Source of the DNA: RGIG4079 sp045531405
GTDB lineage: Bacteria > Bacteroidota > Bacteroidia > Bacteroidales > Muribaculaceae
DNA: 64,000 nucleotides
Direction of reading: 5' to 3'
Assembly (NCBI GenBank): GCA_045531405.1
Contig: JAZSDX010000008.1
Location: 26,956 to 90,955 of the forward strand
Shown here: positions 8,824 through 18,277 of the stretch, piece after piece
Position numbering within the stretch: position 1 is the stretch's first letter
Layout of the letters: the number at the start of each line of letters is the position of its first letter
The notes under the pieces: generated by a model
Databases searched by the model: none
The model's input: only the letters and a program-made list of their open reading frames with translations
Told to the model about the DNA's origin: nothing
Program-made: the position numbers and the translations under genes

Positions 8824-10767
8824 ATGAGTTATCTTAAGTTTGATAAAAACCTTATGATTAACTTGGAGCAGTCTCTCCCCAAAGAGATGCTTCGCACCAA
8901 TCAATCGGGTGCATATCATTGTACGAGCGTTGTGGGTTGTAATACCCGAAAACAACATGGATTGTTGGTAATTCCTATTGCAGAGATGGGAAACAAGCCT
9001 CATGTATTGTTGTCATCGCTCGATGAGACAGTGATACAGCATGGTGCTCCGTTTAATCTTGGGTTACATCGTTATCAAGGTGGGGTTTACAGCCCCAATG
9101 GGCACAAGTATATTCGTGAATTTGATTGCGAAAGTGTGCCTCGCACCACCTATCGTGTGGGTGGGGTGATTCTCACAAAAGAGAAGATGTTTATTTCACA
9201 CGAAAATCGCATTTTGATTCGCTATACGTTGGTTGAAGCTCATTCGCCTACGACATTGCAATTCCGCCCATTCTTGGCTTTCCGTGAATCAAACGAGTTG
9301 TGTATGGCTAATTCAAGTCTAAATACAGCATGCGAAGAGGTGCCTAATGGAGTGGCAAGTTGTTTGTATAATGGTTATCCTACTCTTTATATGCAATTTA
9401 GCCATAAACCAAAATGGGTGAATGACCCTCATTGGTATAATGGCATTGAGTATGTAAAAGACCTTGAACGAGGAGTGCCTTATACCGAAGACCTTTGGGT
9501 GCCCGGATATTTTGAGGTGCCTATTAAGAAAGGGGAATCAATAATATTCTCGGCAGGTATCAAGGAAGTATCGCCTCGCTCATTAAATAAAATGTATGAA
9601 AAAGAGATTGCTTCACGCACATGTCGTTCAAGCTTCTATAACTGTTTGAAAAATGCCGCAAAGCAATTCTATCTCAAAGATAATGATGGCGACTTTATCC
9701 TATCGGGTTATCCATGGGGTACGGTTTTAGCACGTAATACATTTATGTCGCTCCCTGGTACAACATTGGCTATTGACCATAAAGATGACTTTGAGTCAAT
9801 AATGGCAACTGCAAGCAAAGATTTACTCAAGTTTATGGAAACCGGAGAGTTGAGTGCTCGCATTCATGGTATTGACCTCCCTGATATCCCATTATGGGCT
9901 GTGTGGGCCGTACAACAATATGCCAAGTCGATAAGCATCACTGCTGCTCATGAGGCATATATGGAATTCGTTGAAAGAATCATCAATTATATCCTTGAAA
10001 ATAATCACCCTAATTTGCAAGTTGATGCAAATGCAATGGTATCTACTATTGGCACATCAACTCCGGTGTCGTGGATGAACTCAATGATGTGGGGCAAGCC
10101 GGTAGTGCCTCGTACAGGCTATCTTGTTGAGTTTAACGCATTATGGTATAACGCATTGCGATTTGCTGCAATGTTGAGTGAAAATGATGAGTCACGAGAA
10201 GAATTCCATGACAAATGTATTGCTCATGCCGAAAAGATGGCTCAACCATTTGTTGATACATTCCTCAATGATTATGGTTATCTATATGACTATGTAACCG
10301 GAACATACGCCGACCCATCAGTGCGTCCAAATATGGCAATAGCTATAGGGCTTGACTATTCTCCACTTGATCGTCGTCAACGTAAGAGTGTGCTTGATGT
10401 CGTGACTCGAGAATTACTTACCCCCAAAGGGCTACGCACCCTTTCTCCCAAGAGTTATGGATATCGCCCATTCTACCTCGGTTCACCCGAAGATCGAGAG
10501 ATATCACTACACAATGGTCCGGCACGCCCATGGTTGATGGGATTCTATGCCGATGCATATCTTCGCGTGTTTGGCATGAGTGGTGTGTCATATATCGACC
10601 GTATGCTCATAGGTTTTGAAGATGAAATGTCACAAGGGTGCATTGGTTCTCTCTCTCAACTATATGATGGTAACCCACCATTTGCAGGCCGTGGAGCTAT
10701 CTCGCACGCGACAAATGTTGCAGAGGTGCTTCGCACATTGCGTACACTTAAAAAATTAACTATTTAA
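8824..10767 (+). CDS. Glycogen debranching enzyme (amylo-alpha-1,6-glucosidase)
   Basis: A 647-residue protein with the bacterial glycogen-debranching layout: an N-terminal beta-sandwich (about 15-230, starting with the NQSGAYHCTSVVGCNTRKQHGLLV block) and a C-terminal (alpha/alpha)6 barrel of the GDE_C type (about 280-640). FILSGYPWGTVLARNTFMSLPG, GYLVEFNALWYNALR and SLHNGPARPWLMGFY are the expected active-site stretches. It hydrolyses alpha-1,6 branch points in glycogen-type glucans. No signal peptide is seen, so it acts in the cytoplasm. It is the first of three consecutive genes (28 bp and 33 bp gaps) that in Bacteroidales form a conserved glucan-handling unit. Confidence 0.9.
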   Translation: MSYLKFDKNLMINLEQSLPKEMLRTNQSGAYHCTSVVGCNTRKQHGLLVIPIAEMGNKPHVLLSSLDETVIQHGAPFNLGLHRYQGGVYSPNGHKYIREFDCESVPRTTYRVGGVILTKEKMFISHENRILIRYTLVEAHSPTTLQFRPFLAFRESNELCMANSSLNTACEEVPNGVASCLYNGYPTLYMQFSHKPKWVNDPHWYNGIEYVKDLERGVPYTEDLWVPGYFEVPIKKGESIIFSAGIKEVSPRSLNKMYEKEIASRTCRSSFYNCLKNAAKQFYLKDNDGDFILSGYPWGTVLARNTFMSLPGTTLAIDHKDDFESIMATASKDLLKFMETGELSARIHGIDLPDIPLWAVWAVQQYAKSISITAAHEAYMEFVERIINYILENNHPNLQVDANAMVSTIGTSTPVSWMNSMMWGKPVVPRTGYLVEFNALWYNALRFAAMLSENDESREEFHDKCIAHAEKMAQPFVDTFLNDYGYLYDYVTGTYADPSVRPNMAIAIGLDYSPLDRRQRKSVLDVVTRELLTPKGLRTLSPKSYGYRPFYLGSPEDREISLHNGPARPWLMGFYADAYLRVFGMSGVSYIDRMLIGFEDEMSQGCIGSLSQLYDGNPPFAGRGAISHATNVAEVLRTLRTLKKLTI

Positions 10768-10795
10768 TCACTTAACATATACCGACGTAAAGATT

Positions 10796-12061
10796 ATGAA
10801 AGCATTAATGTTTGGGTGGGAATTCCCACCACACATCTTGGGTGGTCTTGGCACTGCCAGCTACGGTCTCACTAAAGGTATGTGGGAGTGTGGCGACATG
10901 GATATAACGTTTGTAATCCCTAAACCGCATGGAGATGAAGAACGTACGTTTGCTAAAATAATTGGAGCATCACAAGTGCCGGTGGCATGGCGTGATGTGA
11001 ATCGCGAATATGTAGAAGGACGCATCGGACATTTGATGGATCCTGATTATTATTTCCGTTTGCGAGATAATATTTATGCCGACTTTAACTATATGCGCAC
11101 CAATGATCTTGGCTGTATCGAGTTCTCGGGACGTTATCCCGAAAACCTACTTGAAGAGATTAATAATTACTCAACAATGGCAGGGGTGATTGCTCGCACA
11201 GAGCAATTTGATATCATTCACTCTCACGACTGGCTCACATATCCTGCCGGCATTCATGCTAAGCAAGTGACCGGTAAACCATTGGTAATTCATGTGCATG
11301 CCACCGACTTTGACCGTTCACGTGGCAATGTAAACCCAACAGTGTTTGGTATTGAGCTTGATGGTATGCATCATGCCGATCATATCATTACCGTGAGCGA
11401 TCTCACACGTCGCACTGTGATAGAGAAATATGGTATTGACCCTGCAAAGGTTACGACAGTACATAATGCAGTAGAGCCATTGAGCCCGGAGTTGCTTGCT
11501 GTAACAGCAAATAAGCCTAAAGAAAAGGTTGTAACATTCCTTGGTCGCATCACAATGCAAAAAGGCCCTGAATATTTCGTTGAAGCAGCTGCAAAGGTGT
11601 TGAAAAACAACCATAATGTGCGCTTTGTGATGGCAGGTAGTGGAGATATGATGGATAAGATGATAGCCCTTGCCGCTGAGCGTGGTATCTCTGATCGTTT
11701 CCATTTCCCCGGATTCCAAAAAGGAAAGCAAGTATATGAAATGCTTAAAGCCTCAGATGTGTATATTATGCCATCGGTGTCAGAACCATTTGGAATCTCG
11801 CCTCTTGAGGCTATGCAGATGGGTGTGCCTTCGATTATCTCAAAACAATCGGGTTGTGCCGAAATTCTCAGTAATGTAATTAAAACCGATTATTGGGATA
11901 TTGATGCCATGGCCGATGCTATAAACTCAATTGTGACTTATCCGGCAATGTATGAACAACTTCGTGAAGATGGACTTTATGAAGTGAATCAAATCACTTG
12001 GGATAAAGCCGGCGCAAAAGTTATTGATATCTATCGCAAGGTATTAAGTTATTATAATTAA
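10796..12061 (+). CDS. GT4-family glycosyltransferase (glycogen-synthase-like)
   Basis: A 421-residue GT-B glycosyltransferase. The N-terminus MKALMFGWEFPPHILGGLGT carries the G-G-L-G donor/acceptor loop of glycogen-synthase-like enzymes. The C-terminal half contains FLGRITMQKGPEYFVEAA, and VSEPFGISPLEAMQMGVP is the E-x7-E motif that binds the nucleotide sugar. Its place between the debranching enzyme and a GH57 amylase indicates alpha-1,4-glucan elongation or remodelling, probably as the organism's glycogen synthase. Donor (ADP- or UDP-glucose) is not decided by sequence alone. Confidence 0.88.
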   Translation: MKALMFGWEFPPHILGGLGTASYGLTKGMWECGDMDITFVIPKPHGDEERTFAKIIGASQVPVAWRDVNREYVEGRIGHLMDPDYYFRLRDNIYADFNYMRTNDLGCIEFSGRYPENLLEEINNYSTMAGVIARTEQFDIIHSHDWLTYPAGIHAKQVTGKPLVIHVHATDFDRSRGNVNPTVFGIELDGMHHADHIITVSDLTRRTVIEKYGIDPAKVTTVHNAVEPLSPELLAVTANKPKEKVVTFLGRITMQKGPEYFVEAAAKVLKNNHNVRFVMAGSGDMMDKMIALAAERGISDRFHFPGFQKGKQVYEMLKASDVYIMPSVSEPFGISPLEAMQMGVPSIISKQSGCAEILSNVIKTDYWDIDAMADAINSIVTYPAMYEQLREDGLYEVNQITWDKAGAKVIDIYRKVLSYYN

Positions 12062-12094
12062 TAAACAACGTAAATATATAAAACAATATAGATT

Positions 12095-13552
12095 ATGAAA
12101 GCAATCTGTTTTTATTTCCAGATTCATCAGCCATTTCGTCTAAAACGCTATCGATTCTTTGATATAGGTAACGACCATTACTATTATGACGATTTTGCCA
12201 ATGATGATATTATCACTCGCATAGCATATCGTAGCTATATACCTGCAGCAGAGACTCTGCTTAATATGATTCAAGAAGGGAAAGGTAAATTTAAATGCGC
12301 TATCTCTATCACAGGTGTAGCTCTTGAGCAATGTGAACAATATGTGCCCGAGTTTATTGATTTATTAAAGAAACTTGCCGATACCGGAAAGGTTGAATTC
12401 CTTGCCGAAACATACGCTCACTCTCTTTCTTCGCTCACCGAGCCTGAAGAGTTTATGGCTCAAGTGAAAGATCATGAAAAGAAACTTAACGACCTCTTTG
12501 GTGTGAAACCAAAAGTGTTCCGTAACACTGAGTTGATTTATTGTGATGATCTCGCACCTCAAATTGCTGCTATGGGATATAAAGGTGTGATTACCGAGGG
12601 CGCTAAACATATTCTTGGTTGGAAATCGCCCAACTATGTATATTCAGCAGCGTCGGCTCCAAAACTCAAAATGTTGTTGAAAAACTCAAAACTCAGCGAC
12701 GATATCGCTTTCCGTTTTAGCAACTATGAGTGGGATGCTTATCCATTGACTGCCGAAAAATATATAGGTTGGATAGCTGAAACGCCTCAAGAAGAACAAA
12801 TCGTGAATCTCTTTATGAATCTTGAGACATTTGGCGAAATGCAAGGTCGCGAAACGGGAATTTTCCAATTCCTTGAAGCACTTCCACGTTTTGCTGCCGA
12901 AGTCGGTATTGACTTCCTCACTCCGAGTGAAGCTATTTCTAAAATTAAACCGGTGGGAGAATTGAGCGTTATGCACCCAATCTCTTGGGCTGATGAAGCT
13001 CGCGACACCTCGGCATGGCTTGGTAACAAATTGCAAAACGAAGCGTTCAACAAGCTATATTCAGTGGCTGAACGTGTGCGTCTATGTGACGATCGTCGCA
13101 TTAAACAAGATTGGAACTATCTACAAGCGAGTGATCATTTCTTCTATATGTCAACTCGTCATGGTAGTGATGGTGCTGTTCATAGCCACTTCTCTCCCTA
13201 CGAAACTCCGTTCCAAGCATTCACTAATTATATGAATGTGCTTGCCGACTTTATCGTGCGTGTTGAGGAACAATATCCTCTTTCAATCGAAAACGAAGAG
13301 TTGAATGCATTGCTCACAACTATTCGTAATCAGGCTCACGAAATTGAAGCACTCAATAAAGAGTTGACATCAATGCGTAAGAATATTGAGCACTTCAACG
13401 AAGAACATAAATTGCGTGAAGCATTGGCAACGGCAGAAGCGAAACCTGCGAAAAAACCTGCAGCAAAGAAATGCGCTACTAAAAAAGCCGAGCCAGCCAC
13501 AAAAACGGCTGCCAAAGCCCCTGCTAAAAAGAAAACAGTAGCAAAAAAGTAA
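12095..13552 (+). CDS. GH57 alpha-amylase / glucanotransferase with lysine-alanine tail
   Basis: A 485-residue cytoplasmic enzyme. MKAICFYFQIHQPFRL is the H-Q-P motif opening GH57 proteins. VFRNTELIY places the probable nucleophile at Glu146, and NYEWDAYPL holds a candidate acid/base Asp214. GH57 enzymes cleave or transfer alpha-glucans by a retaining mechanism. The catalytic domain ends near residue 400; a short coiled coil (about 400-440) follows, then a 40-residue tail of Lys, Ala, Pro and Thr (about 445-485) like a histone-H1 or AlgP-type tail. That tail is not part of the GH57 fold. It is the last gene of the glucan cluster, with a strong terminator downstream. Confidence 0.9.
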   Translation: MKAICFYFQIHQPFRLKRYRFFDIGNDHYYYDDFANDDIITRIAYRSYIPAAETLLNMIQEGKGKFKCAISITGVALEQCEQYVPEFIDLLKKLADTGKVEFLAETYAHSLSSLTEPEEFMAQVKDHEKKLNDLFGVKPKVFRNTELIYCDDLAPQIAAMGYKGVITEGAKHILGWKSPNYVYSAASAPKLKMLLKNSKLSDDIAFRFSNYEWDAYPLTAEKYIGWIAETPQEEQIVNLFMNLETFGEMQGRETGIFQFLEALPRFAAEVGIDFLTPSEAISKIKPVGELSVMHPISWADEARDTSAWLGNKLQNEAFNKLYSVAERVRLCDDRRIKQDWNYLQASDHFFYMSTRHGSDGAVHSHFSPYETPFQAFTNYMNVLADFIVRVEEQYPLSIENEELNALLTTIRNQAHEIEALNKELTSMRKNIEHFNEEHKLREALATAEAKPAKKPAAKKCATKKAEPATKTAAKAPAKKKTVAKK

Positions 13553-13584
13553 TCTTGTAAATAGATTAAACTCTTAATAATCAC

Positions 13585-13620
13585 CACGCCCGGTAGCCAA
13601 GGCTATCGGGCGTGAGTTGT
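13585..13620 (+). terminator. Terminator of the glucan cluster
   Basis: A GC-rich hairpin: CACGCCCG...TAGCC pairs with GGCTA...CGGGCGTG (13585-13614) around a two-base loop, with one internal mismatch. GTTGTTTTA follows. Confidence 0.85.
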
Positions 13621-13721
13621 TTTATAAAGTGGAGCAAATAAGACAACTGGGACAACTGAAGATATTGATTGGGTGTCAAATAGTTGTATTAGATAAATTT
13701 CTATGTTTATTGAAAAAGTGC

Positions 13722-13791
13722 TATATTTGTGATAGTCATTGATTATCTTAAATTTTAAATTATGAGAAAGATATTGTTTAATGTGAGATGA
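13722..13791 (+). other. Orphan promoter-like box plus 9-codon gene start
   Basis: TATATTTG (13722-13729) fits the Bacteroides -7 box. An ATG at 13762, 33 bp on, opens MRKILFNVR before a TGA. The peptide looks like the first residues of a secretion signal cut off at once. It may be the stump of a gene whose body was lost; chance is also possible. The rest of the 13553-13807 gap shows only the glucan-cluster terminator. Confidence 0.25.
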
Positions 13792-13807
13792 TAAGGGTAA
13801 TGAATGA

Positions 13808-14851
13808 CTATTGCTTAAATCCATTACATTTTAAGGCTATTTCAGGCCTATTCATTGGCGAGATGTGGAGACTCTCATATATGCCACATCTAGCAAGCCC
13901 GTTTTTATTAGCCCATTTAAGGTTGTTGCAGCAATTAAAACAAGAACGGTCTTGTATCGGGATTTTATTAGCAATTGGAGTGGGGCTATATTTTGAGTTG
14001 TATGATTCTTGAGAATGTATGATTTTTTGTGGTTTTACTTCTTTTATATAAGAATCATTGGAATGAATTATAGTATGTCGTTCTTGTTCTTTTGTGTTAT
14101 GTTGTTCTGAAATTTTATCAAAATCTTCTTTTTTGCAAAGACGATATGTATTGCCGTTGTGTTTTATTAAAATTGGATAGCCAGAATTACTTGGATCTAT
14201 TATTGCACAACAATTGCGTTTTAGTTTACATAAATTACAATCGCTTTCGCTTTTGAGGATAATCGGTTTATTGGCTTTTTTATATTTTTCTTCTATCCCA
14301 TTAAAATAAATCTCGTTATTTTTCCAAATCCTATCTTTGCTTGACGATAATAGAAATTCTTCTAAAGATTCTAATGTTTGGTTCGCAAGGTCTATTTCCA
14401 TGCAAGAAAGGTTGTTATAAGACTTATTGTGAGAGACCTTTTCCTTAAAAATGAATTCAATTAGATATTCTTGATTGTCTTTTGTTGTAGCAATAACATC
14501 AGGTTGTTTATCTTCTCGTTCGTAACGACTGTCTATTTTTACATCAATAAATTTAATTGGACCTTCTTTGTATATGCCATAATATGATGGCGCATAAATT
14601 TGTTTGTTTTTTTGTATTATTTGTTCGGCTAATTTATAAAGAATAACTTGGTAGCAAATTTCAAGATTTGCTTTACGTTCTTTACTACGATGAGCGAAAC
14701 CGTTTTGCCTAATATTCCCATGTCTGGCAAGTAGTTTTTCTTTACAATGAGGGCAGATGCAATTACATCTGATTCCATTGGGAACATCTTTAATATGAAC
14801 TATTTCTCCATTCTCATTTTGGGCCCAAGAGAAAATAATTTTAGATTTCAT
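13808..14851 (-). CDS. CoiA-like putative nuclease with cysteine clusters
   Basis: A 347-residue protein from the ATG at 14851 (a TTG at 14911 would add 20 implausible residues). The N-terminus resembles the competence protein CoiA family: a zinc-ribbon CICPHCKEKLLARHG, then NGFAHRS, the family's H-F-A-H-like motif. About residues 115-135 read QPDVIATT...YLIEFIFKEK, matching a PD-(D/E)xK nuclease core (Asp...Glu-x-x-x-Lys). Two further Cys clusters follow, CNLCKLKRNCC and CFNCC...RCGIYE, the last resembling a C-terminal metal knuckle. The gene is AT richer than its neighbours and has no relation to them. CoiA-type proteins act in DNA processing during transformation or recombination; the role here is unproven. 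Confidence 0.6.
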   Translation of the reverse strand: MKSKIIFSWAQNENGEIVHIKDVPNGIRCNCICPHCKEKLLARHGNIRQNGFAHRSKERKANLEICYQVILYKLAEQIIQKNKQIYAPSYYGIYKEGPIKFIDVKIDSRYEREDKQPDVIATTKDNQEYLIEFIFKEKVSHNKSYNNLSCMEIDLANQTLESLEEFLLSSSKDRIWKNNEIYFNGIEEKYKKANKPIILKSESDCNLCKLKRNCCAIIDPSNSGYPILIKHNGNTYRLCKKEDFDKISEQHNTKEQERHTIIHSNDSYIKEVKPQKIIHSQESYNSKYSPTPIANKIPIQDRSCFNCCNNLKWANKNGLARCGIYESLHISPMNRPEIALKCNGFKQ

Positions 14852-14915
14852 AGTGATAAAGATTCGTAAGTAAATAAGTTGTCCTAGTCGTCTTAGATGT
14901 CTTAGGGACAATAAG

Positions 14916-15959
14916 TTATATTGTCATTTCGCCACAGAGAGAGCATGAAAGGTAGCGGCGTACATCTTGTGCCGGGAGTCCGAGCCCGAAGAGGTACATC
15001 ATTTTAGTTATTGCTGCTTCGCAAGTTATGTCATGTCCTGAAACAACACCTGTGTCGGCTAACATGTTGCCGGTTGCATATCGGCGAGCATGAACACCGC
15101 CATTCACGCATTGAGTGACATTGAGAATGACAATTCCACGTTCCACAGCCTCGCGAATGGCCGATCTGAACCAATCGGCAGTGGGGGCATTGCCCGACCC
15201 GAATGTTTTCAAGACTATACCTTTTATGCCAGGAGTGGCAAGTTGGTGGCGGAGAGTTGATTCGGTAATGCCCGGATTGAGGTCAATAAACATTACGGCT
15301 GTGTCCATGCCATACTGCACATTTAGAGGGCGTTTGGCTTGAACACGCCACAAGGCTTCTTCGTTGAAATGAATACCAAGCCCGATTTTTGCCAACGAAG
15401 GGTAGTTGTTGCTCTTGAATGCGTTGAAATTGTCGGCGCTCATCTTTGTTGAGCGATTGCCACGCCACAAATAGTCTTCAAACAAAATCGCCACTTCTTG
15501 CACCATTGGGTCGCCATTGGCATCGGTAGCCGCCGCAATCTGTAGTGCAGTAATGAGGTTTTCTTCGCCGTCGGTGCGCACTTCACCAATGGGTAGTTGA
15601 GATCCGGTAATGATGACCGGTTTATGTAAGTTTTCGAGCATAAATGACAGCGCCGAGGCGGTGTAGGCCATGGTGTCGGTACCATGAAGCACAACAAAGC
15701 CATCGAAACGATCGAAATTCTCTTCAATGTGTCGAGCAATTTCAACCCAATGTTGTTGACTCATATCGCTTGAGTCAATAGGAGGGTTGAACTGGATATT
15801 GTCGATATTATAGTCGAGCATTTTGATTTTAGGCACATTGTCAATGAGGTGTGTGAAGTCAAAAGGCTCTAACGAGTGGGTATCGGGATTTTCAATCATC
15901 CCGATAGTGCCACCTGTGTAGATTATGAGAATATGTGGTTTGCGATTTTTGTTTGACAT
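14916..15959 (-). CDS. ansA: Type I (cytoplasmic) L-asparaginase
   Basis: A 347-residue asparaginase that hydrolyses L-asparagine to aspartate and ammonia. IIYTGGTIGM near the N-terminus carries the first catalytic Thr, and DGFVVLHGTDTMAYTASALSFML the second Thr-Asp pair. No signal peptide is present, pointing to the low-affinity cytoplasmic type I enzyme. FGSGNAPT in the C-terminal domain completes the active-site family pattern. It lies 34 bp downstream of metG on the same strand and is probably co-transcribed with it. Confidence 0.93.
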   Translation of the reverse strand: MSNKNRKPHILIIYTGGTIGMIENPDTHSLEPFDFTHLIDNVPKIKMLDYNIDNIQFNPPIDSSDMSQQHWVEIARHIEENFDRFDGFVVLHGTDTMAYTASALSFMLENLHKPVIITGSQLPIGEVRTDGEENLITALQIAAATDANGDPMVQEVAILFEDYLWRGNRSTKMSADNFNAFKSNNYPSLAKIGLGIHFNEEALWRVQAKRPLNVQYGMDTAVMFIDLNPGITESTLRHQLATPGIKGIVLKTFGSGNAPTADWFRSAIREAVERGIVILNVTQCVNGGVHARRYATGNMLADTGVVSGHDITCEAAITKMMYLFGLGLPAQDVRRYLSCSLCGEMTI

Positions 15960-15993
15960 ATATAAATGAAGAGAGTGAAGATATGAGTTTATG

Positions 15994-18036
15994 TTATTTT
16001 ACTTGAGCACCTGGAGCAACAGGACCTGTTGGACCACATACGACCAATGATCCATCGGCATTTTCGGCCGAAAGTATCATACCTTGTGAGAGTACTCCTT
16101 TTAGTTTACGAGGTGCAAAGTTTGAAACAAAACATACTTGCTTGCCAACCAAATCTTCGGGAGCATAATATTTTGCGATGCCCGATACGATAGTGCGTTT
16201 TTCCATACCATCATCAATGAGGAATTGAAGCAACTTGTCGGCTTTAGGCACTTTTTGACATTCAAGTACTGTGCCCACACGAATGTCGAGTTTCATAAAT
16301 GTGTCAAAATCCACATCGGGTTGTTGAGGAGCAGGTGTCCAACTGTTGATTTTATTATCTTCTTTGGTCTTTTCAAGACGGTCGATTTGTGCTTGAATGG
16401 CATCATCTTCGATTTTTTCAAAGAGCAATTCGGCAGGAGCGATTTCGGCTCCGGCAGCGAGGATATCGCTTGCGCCGAGGGTGTTCCAATCAAGTTTTTC
16501 AAGACCGAGCATTTTTGAAAGTTTTGCCGACATGAAAGGTAAGAATGGTTCAAATGCAATAGCGATGTTAGCACAGATTTGGAGCGCTACGTTGAGGATT
16601 GTTTCCACACGTGCCATGTCGGTTTTCGCCAATTTCCAAGGCTCTGTTTCTTGGAGATATTTATTGCCTAGACGAGCGATGTTCATTGCATCTTTCAACG
16701 CTTCACGGAAGTGGAAAGTGTCAAGATTTTCGCTCAACGATGCTTTGATTTCGGCCAATTCGGCAAATGCAGCCTTGTCAACATCTTGAAGTTCACCTGC
16801 TGCAGGCACTTTGCCACCGAAATATTTGTGAGTAAGCACAATCGCACGATTCACAAAGTTACCGAGGATTGCAACAAGTTCGTTGTTGTTGCGTGCTTGG
16901 AAATCACGCCAAGTGAAGTCATTGTCTTTGGTTTCAGGAGCGTTGGCAGTCAATACATAACGCAACACATCTTGCTTGCCGGGGAAGTCAACGAGATATT
17001 CATGCAACCATACAGCCCAGTTGCGTGAGGTCGAGATTTTATCGCCTTCAAGGTTGAGGAACTCGTTGGCAGGCACATTGTCGGGCAATTGGAAATTATC
17101 GCCGTAGGCACTCAACATGGCAGGGAACACGATGCAGTGGAACACGATGTTATCCTTGCCTATGAAGTTGATAATGCGAGTTTCGGGGTCTTTCCAATAA
17201 GTTTCCCAAGTGTCGGGAAGAAGTTCTTTTGTGTTAGAGATATAACCGATAGGCGCGTCAAACCACACATAAAGCACTTTGCCTTCGGCTCCTTCAACCG
17301 GTACGGGCACACCCCAATCGAGGTCGCGGCTCACGGCACGAGGTTGCAATCCCATGTCAATCCATGATTTGCATTGACCATACACGTTGGTTTTCCATTC
17401 TTTGTGACCTTCAAGAATCCATTTGCTCAAGTGTGATTCCCATTTATCAAGTGGAAGATACCAGTGTTTTGTCTCTTTGAGAATGGGAGTGTTGCCGGTG
17501 ATTGCGCTTTTGGGGTTGATGAGGTCGGTGGCATTGAGTGATGTGCCACAAGCCTCACATTGGTCGCCATAAGCACGTTCATTATGGCAGTGAGGACATT
17601 CGCCTGTAACATAACGGTCGGCAAGGAATTGATTTGCTTTTTCGTCATAGAGTTGCATTGATGTTTTTTCAACAAATTCTCCTTTATCGTAGAGGCGACG
17701 GAAAAACTCGCTCGCAGTCTCTTTGTGCATAGCCGAGGTGGTGCGAGAATATATGTCGAACGAAATGCCTAACCCTTCAAATGAATCTTTGATAATGTTG
17801 TGATAACGGTCAACGATATCTTGAGGTGTAACACCTTCGTTTTTTGCTTTGATAGTGATGGGCACACCATGTTCGTCGCTACCACCAATCATCACTACAT
17901 CTTTACCGCAAAGACGGAGGTAACGAGCATAGATGTCGGCAGGGACATAAACACCTGCAAGGTGTCCGATATGAACAGGTCCATTAGCGTAGGGTAACGC
18001 TGTGGTTATAAGGGTTCTTTTGAAGTTCTTTTCCAT
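15994..18036 (-). CDS. metG: Methionyl-tRNA synthetase
   Basis: A 680-residue class I aminoacyl-tRNA synthetase. ALPYANGPVHIGHLAG contains the HIGH motif and GDKISTSRNWAVW is the KMSKS-equivalent loop. A zinc knuckle (CPHCHNERAYGDQCEACG) lies in the connective-peptide region. After the anticodon-binding helical domain, a C-terminal tRNA-binding OB domain (about 575-680, DIRVGTVLECQKVPKADKLL) supports dimerisation, as in E. coli MetG. It charges initiator and elongator tRNA-Met. ansA follows on the same strand. Confidence 0.97.
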   Translation of the reverse strand: MEKNFKRTLITTALPYANGPVHIGHLAGVYVPADIYARYLRLCGKDVVMIGGSDEHGVPITIKAKNEGVTPQDIVDRYHNIIKDSFEGLGISFDIYSRTTSAMHKETASEFFRRLYDKGEFVEKTSMQLYDEKANQFLADRYVTGECPHCHNERAYGDQCEACGTSLNATDLINPKSAITGNTPILKETKHWYLPLDKWESHLSKWILEGHKEWKTNVYGQCKSWIDMGLQPRAVSRDLDWGVPVPVEGAEGKVLYVWFDAPIGYISNTKELLPDTWETYWKDPETRIINFIGKDNIVFHCIVFPAMLSAYGDNFQLPDNVPANEFLNLEGDKISTSRNWAVWLHEYLVDFPGKQDVLRYVLTANAPETKDNDFTWRDFQARNNNELVAILGNFVNRAIVLTHKYFGGKVPAAGELQDVDKAAFAELAEIKASLSENLDTFHFREALKDAMNIARLGNKYLQETEPWKLAKTDMARVETILNVALQICANIAIAFEPFLPFMSAKLSKMLGLEKLDWNTLGASDILAAGAEIAPAELLFEKIEDDAIQAQIDRLEKTKEDNKINSWTPAPQQPDVDFDTFMKLDIRVGTVLECQKVPKADKLLQFLIDDGMEKRTIVSGIAKYYAPEDLVGKQVCFVSNFAPRKLKGVLSQGMILSAENADGSLVVCGPTGPVAPGAQVK

Positions 18037-18081
18037 GTTATATTGTGTTGCATTATTTTCAAACTACAAAATTACAACAAC

Positions 18082-18255
18082 TTAACGAAATTCCCATAAT
18101 TTAGCAGACGAAATCCATGCAAAATGAGCCGATTTGATAAATGTTATTTCAATAATGTGTTCGGCACACGCATAACCCTCACGCACTTCGGTGAGTTTTG
18201 CTCCGATGCTTTTAGCAAAACGGTCATCGTTATTAAGACGTTCGAGTATAGTCAT
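18082..18255 (-). pseudogene. Truncated PaaI-like hotdog thioesterase remnant
   Basis: A 57-codon ORF. Its first 31 residues (MTILERLNNDDRFAKSIGAK then LTEVREGYACA) match the N-terminus of PaaI/YbgC-type acyl-CoA thioesterases. Where the family continues into the HLNGxGxxxGGxLFTLAD catalytic helix, this one reads HIIEITFIKSAHFAWISS and stops. The active-site region and about two thirds of the hotdog domain are missing. It lies between metG and two secreted unknowns on the same strand. A functional short peptide cannot be excluded, but a decayed gene is the simplest reading. Confidence 0.6.
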
Positions 18256-18277
18256 AATAGTTGTGTAATTTATGCCA

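Noticed and set aside
13603..13824. A 73-codon minus-strand ORF between the GH57 and CoiA-like genes
   Set aside because: It spans the glucan-cluster terminator and the orphan promoter; its sequence is AT-driven with no domain features.
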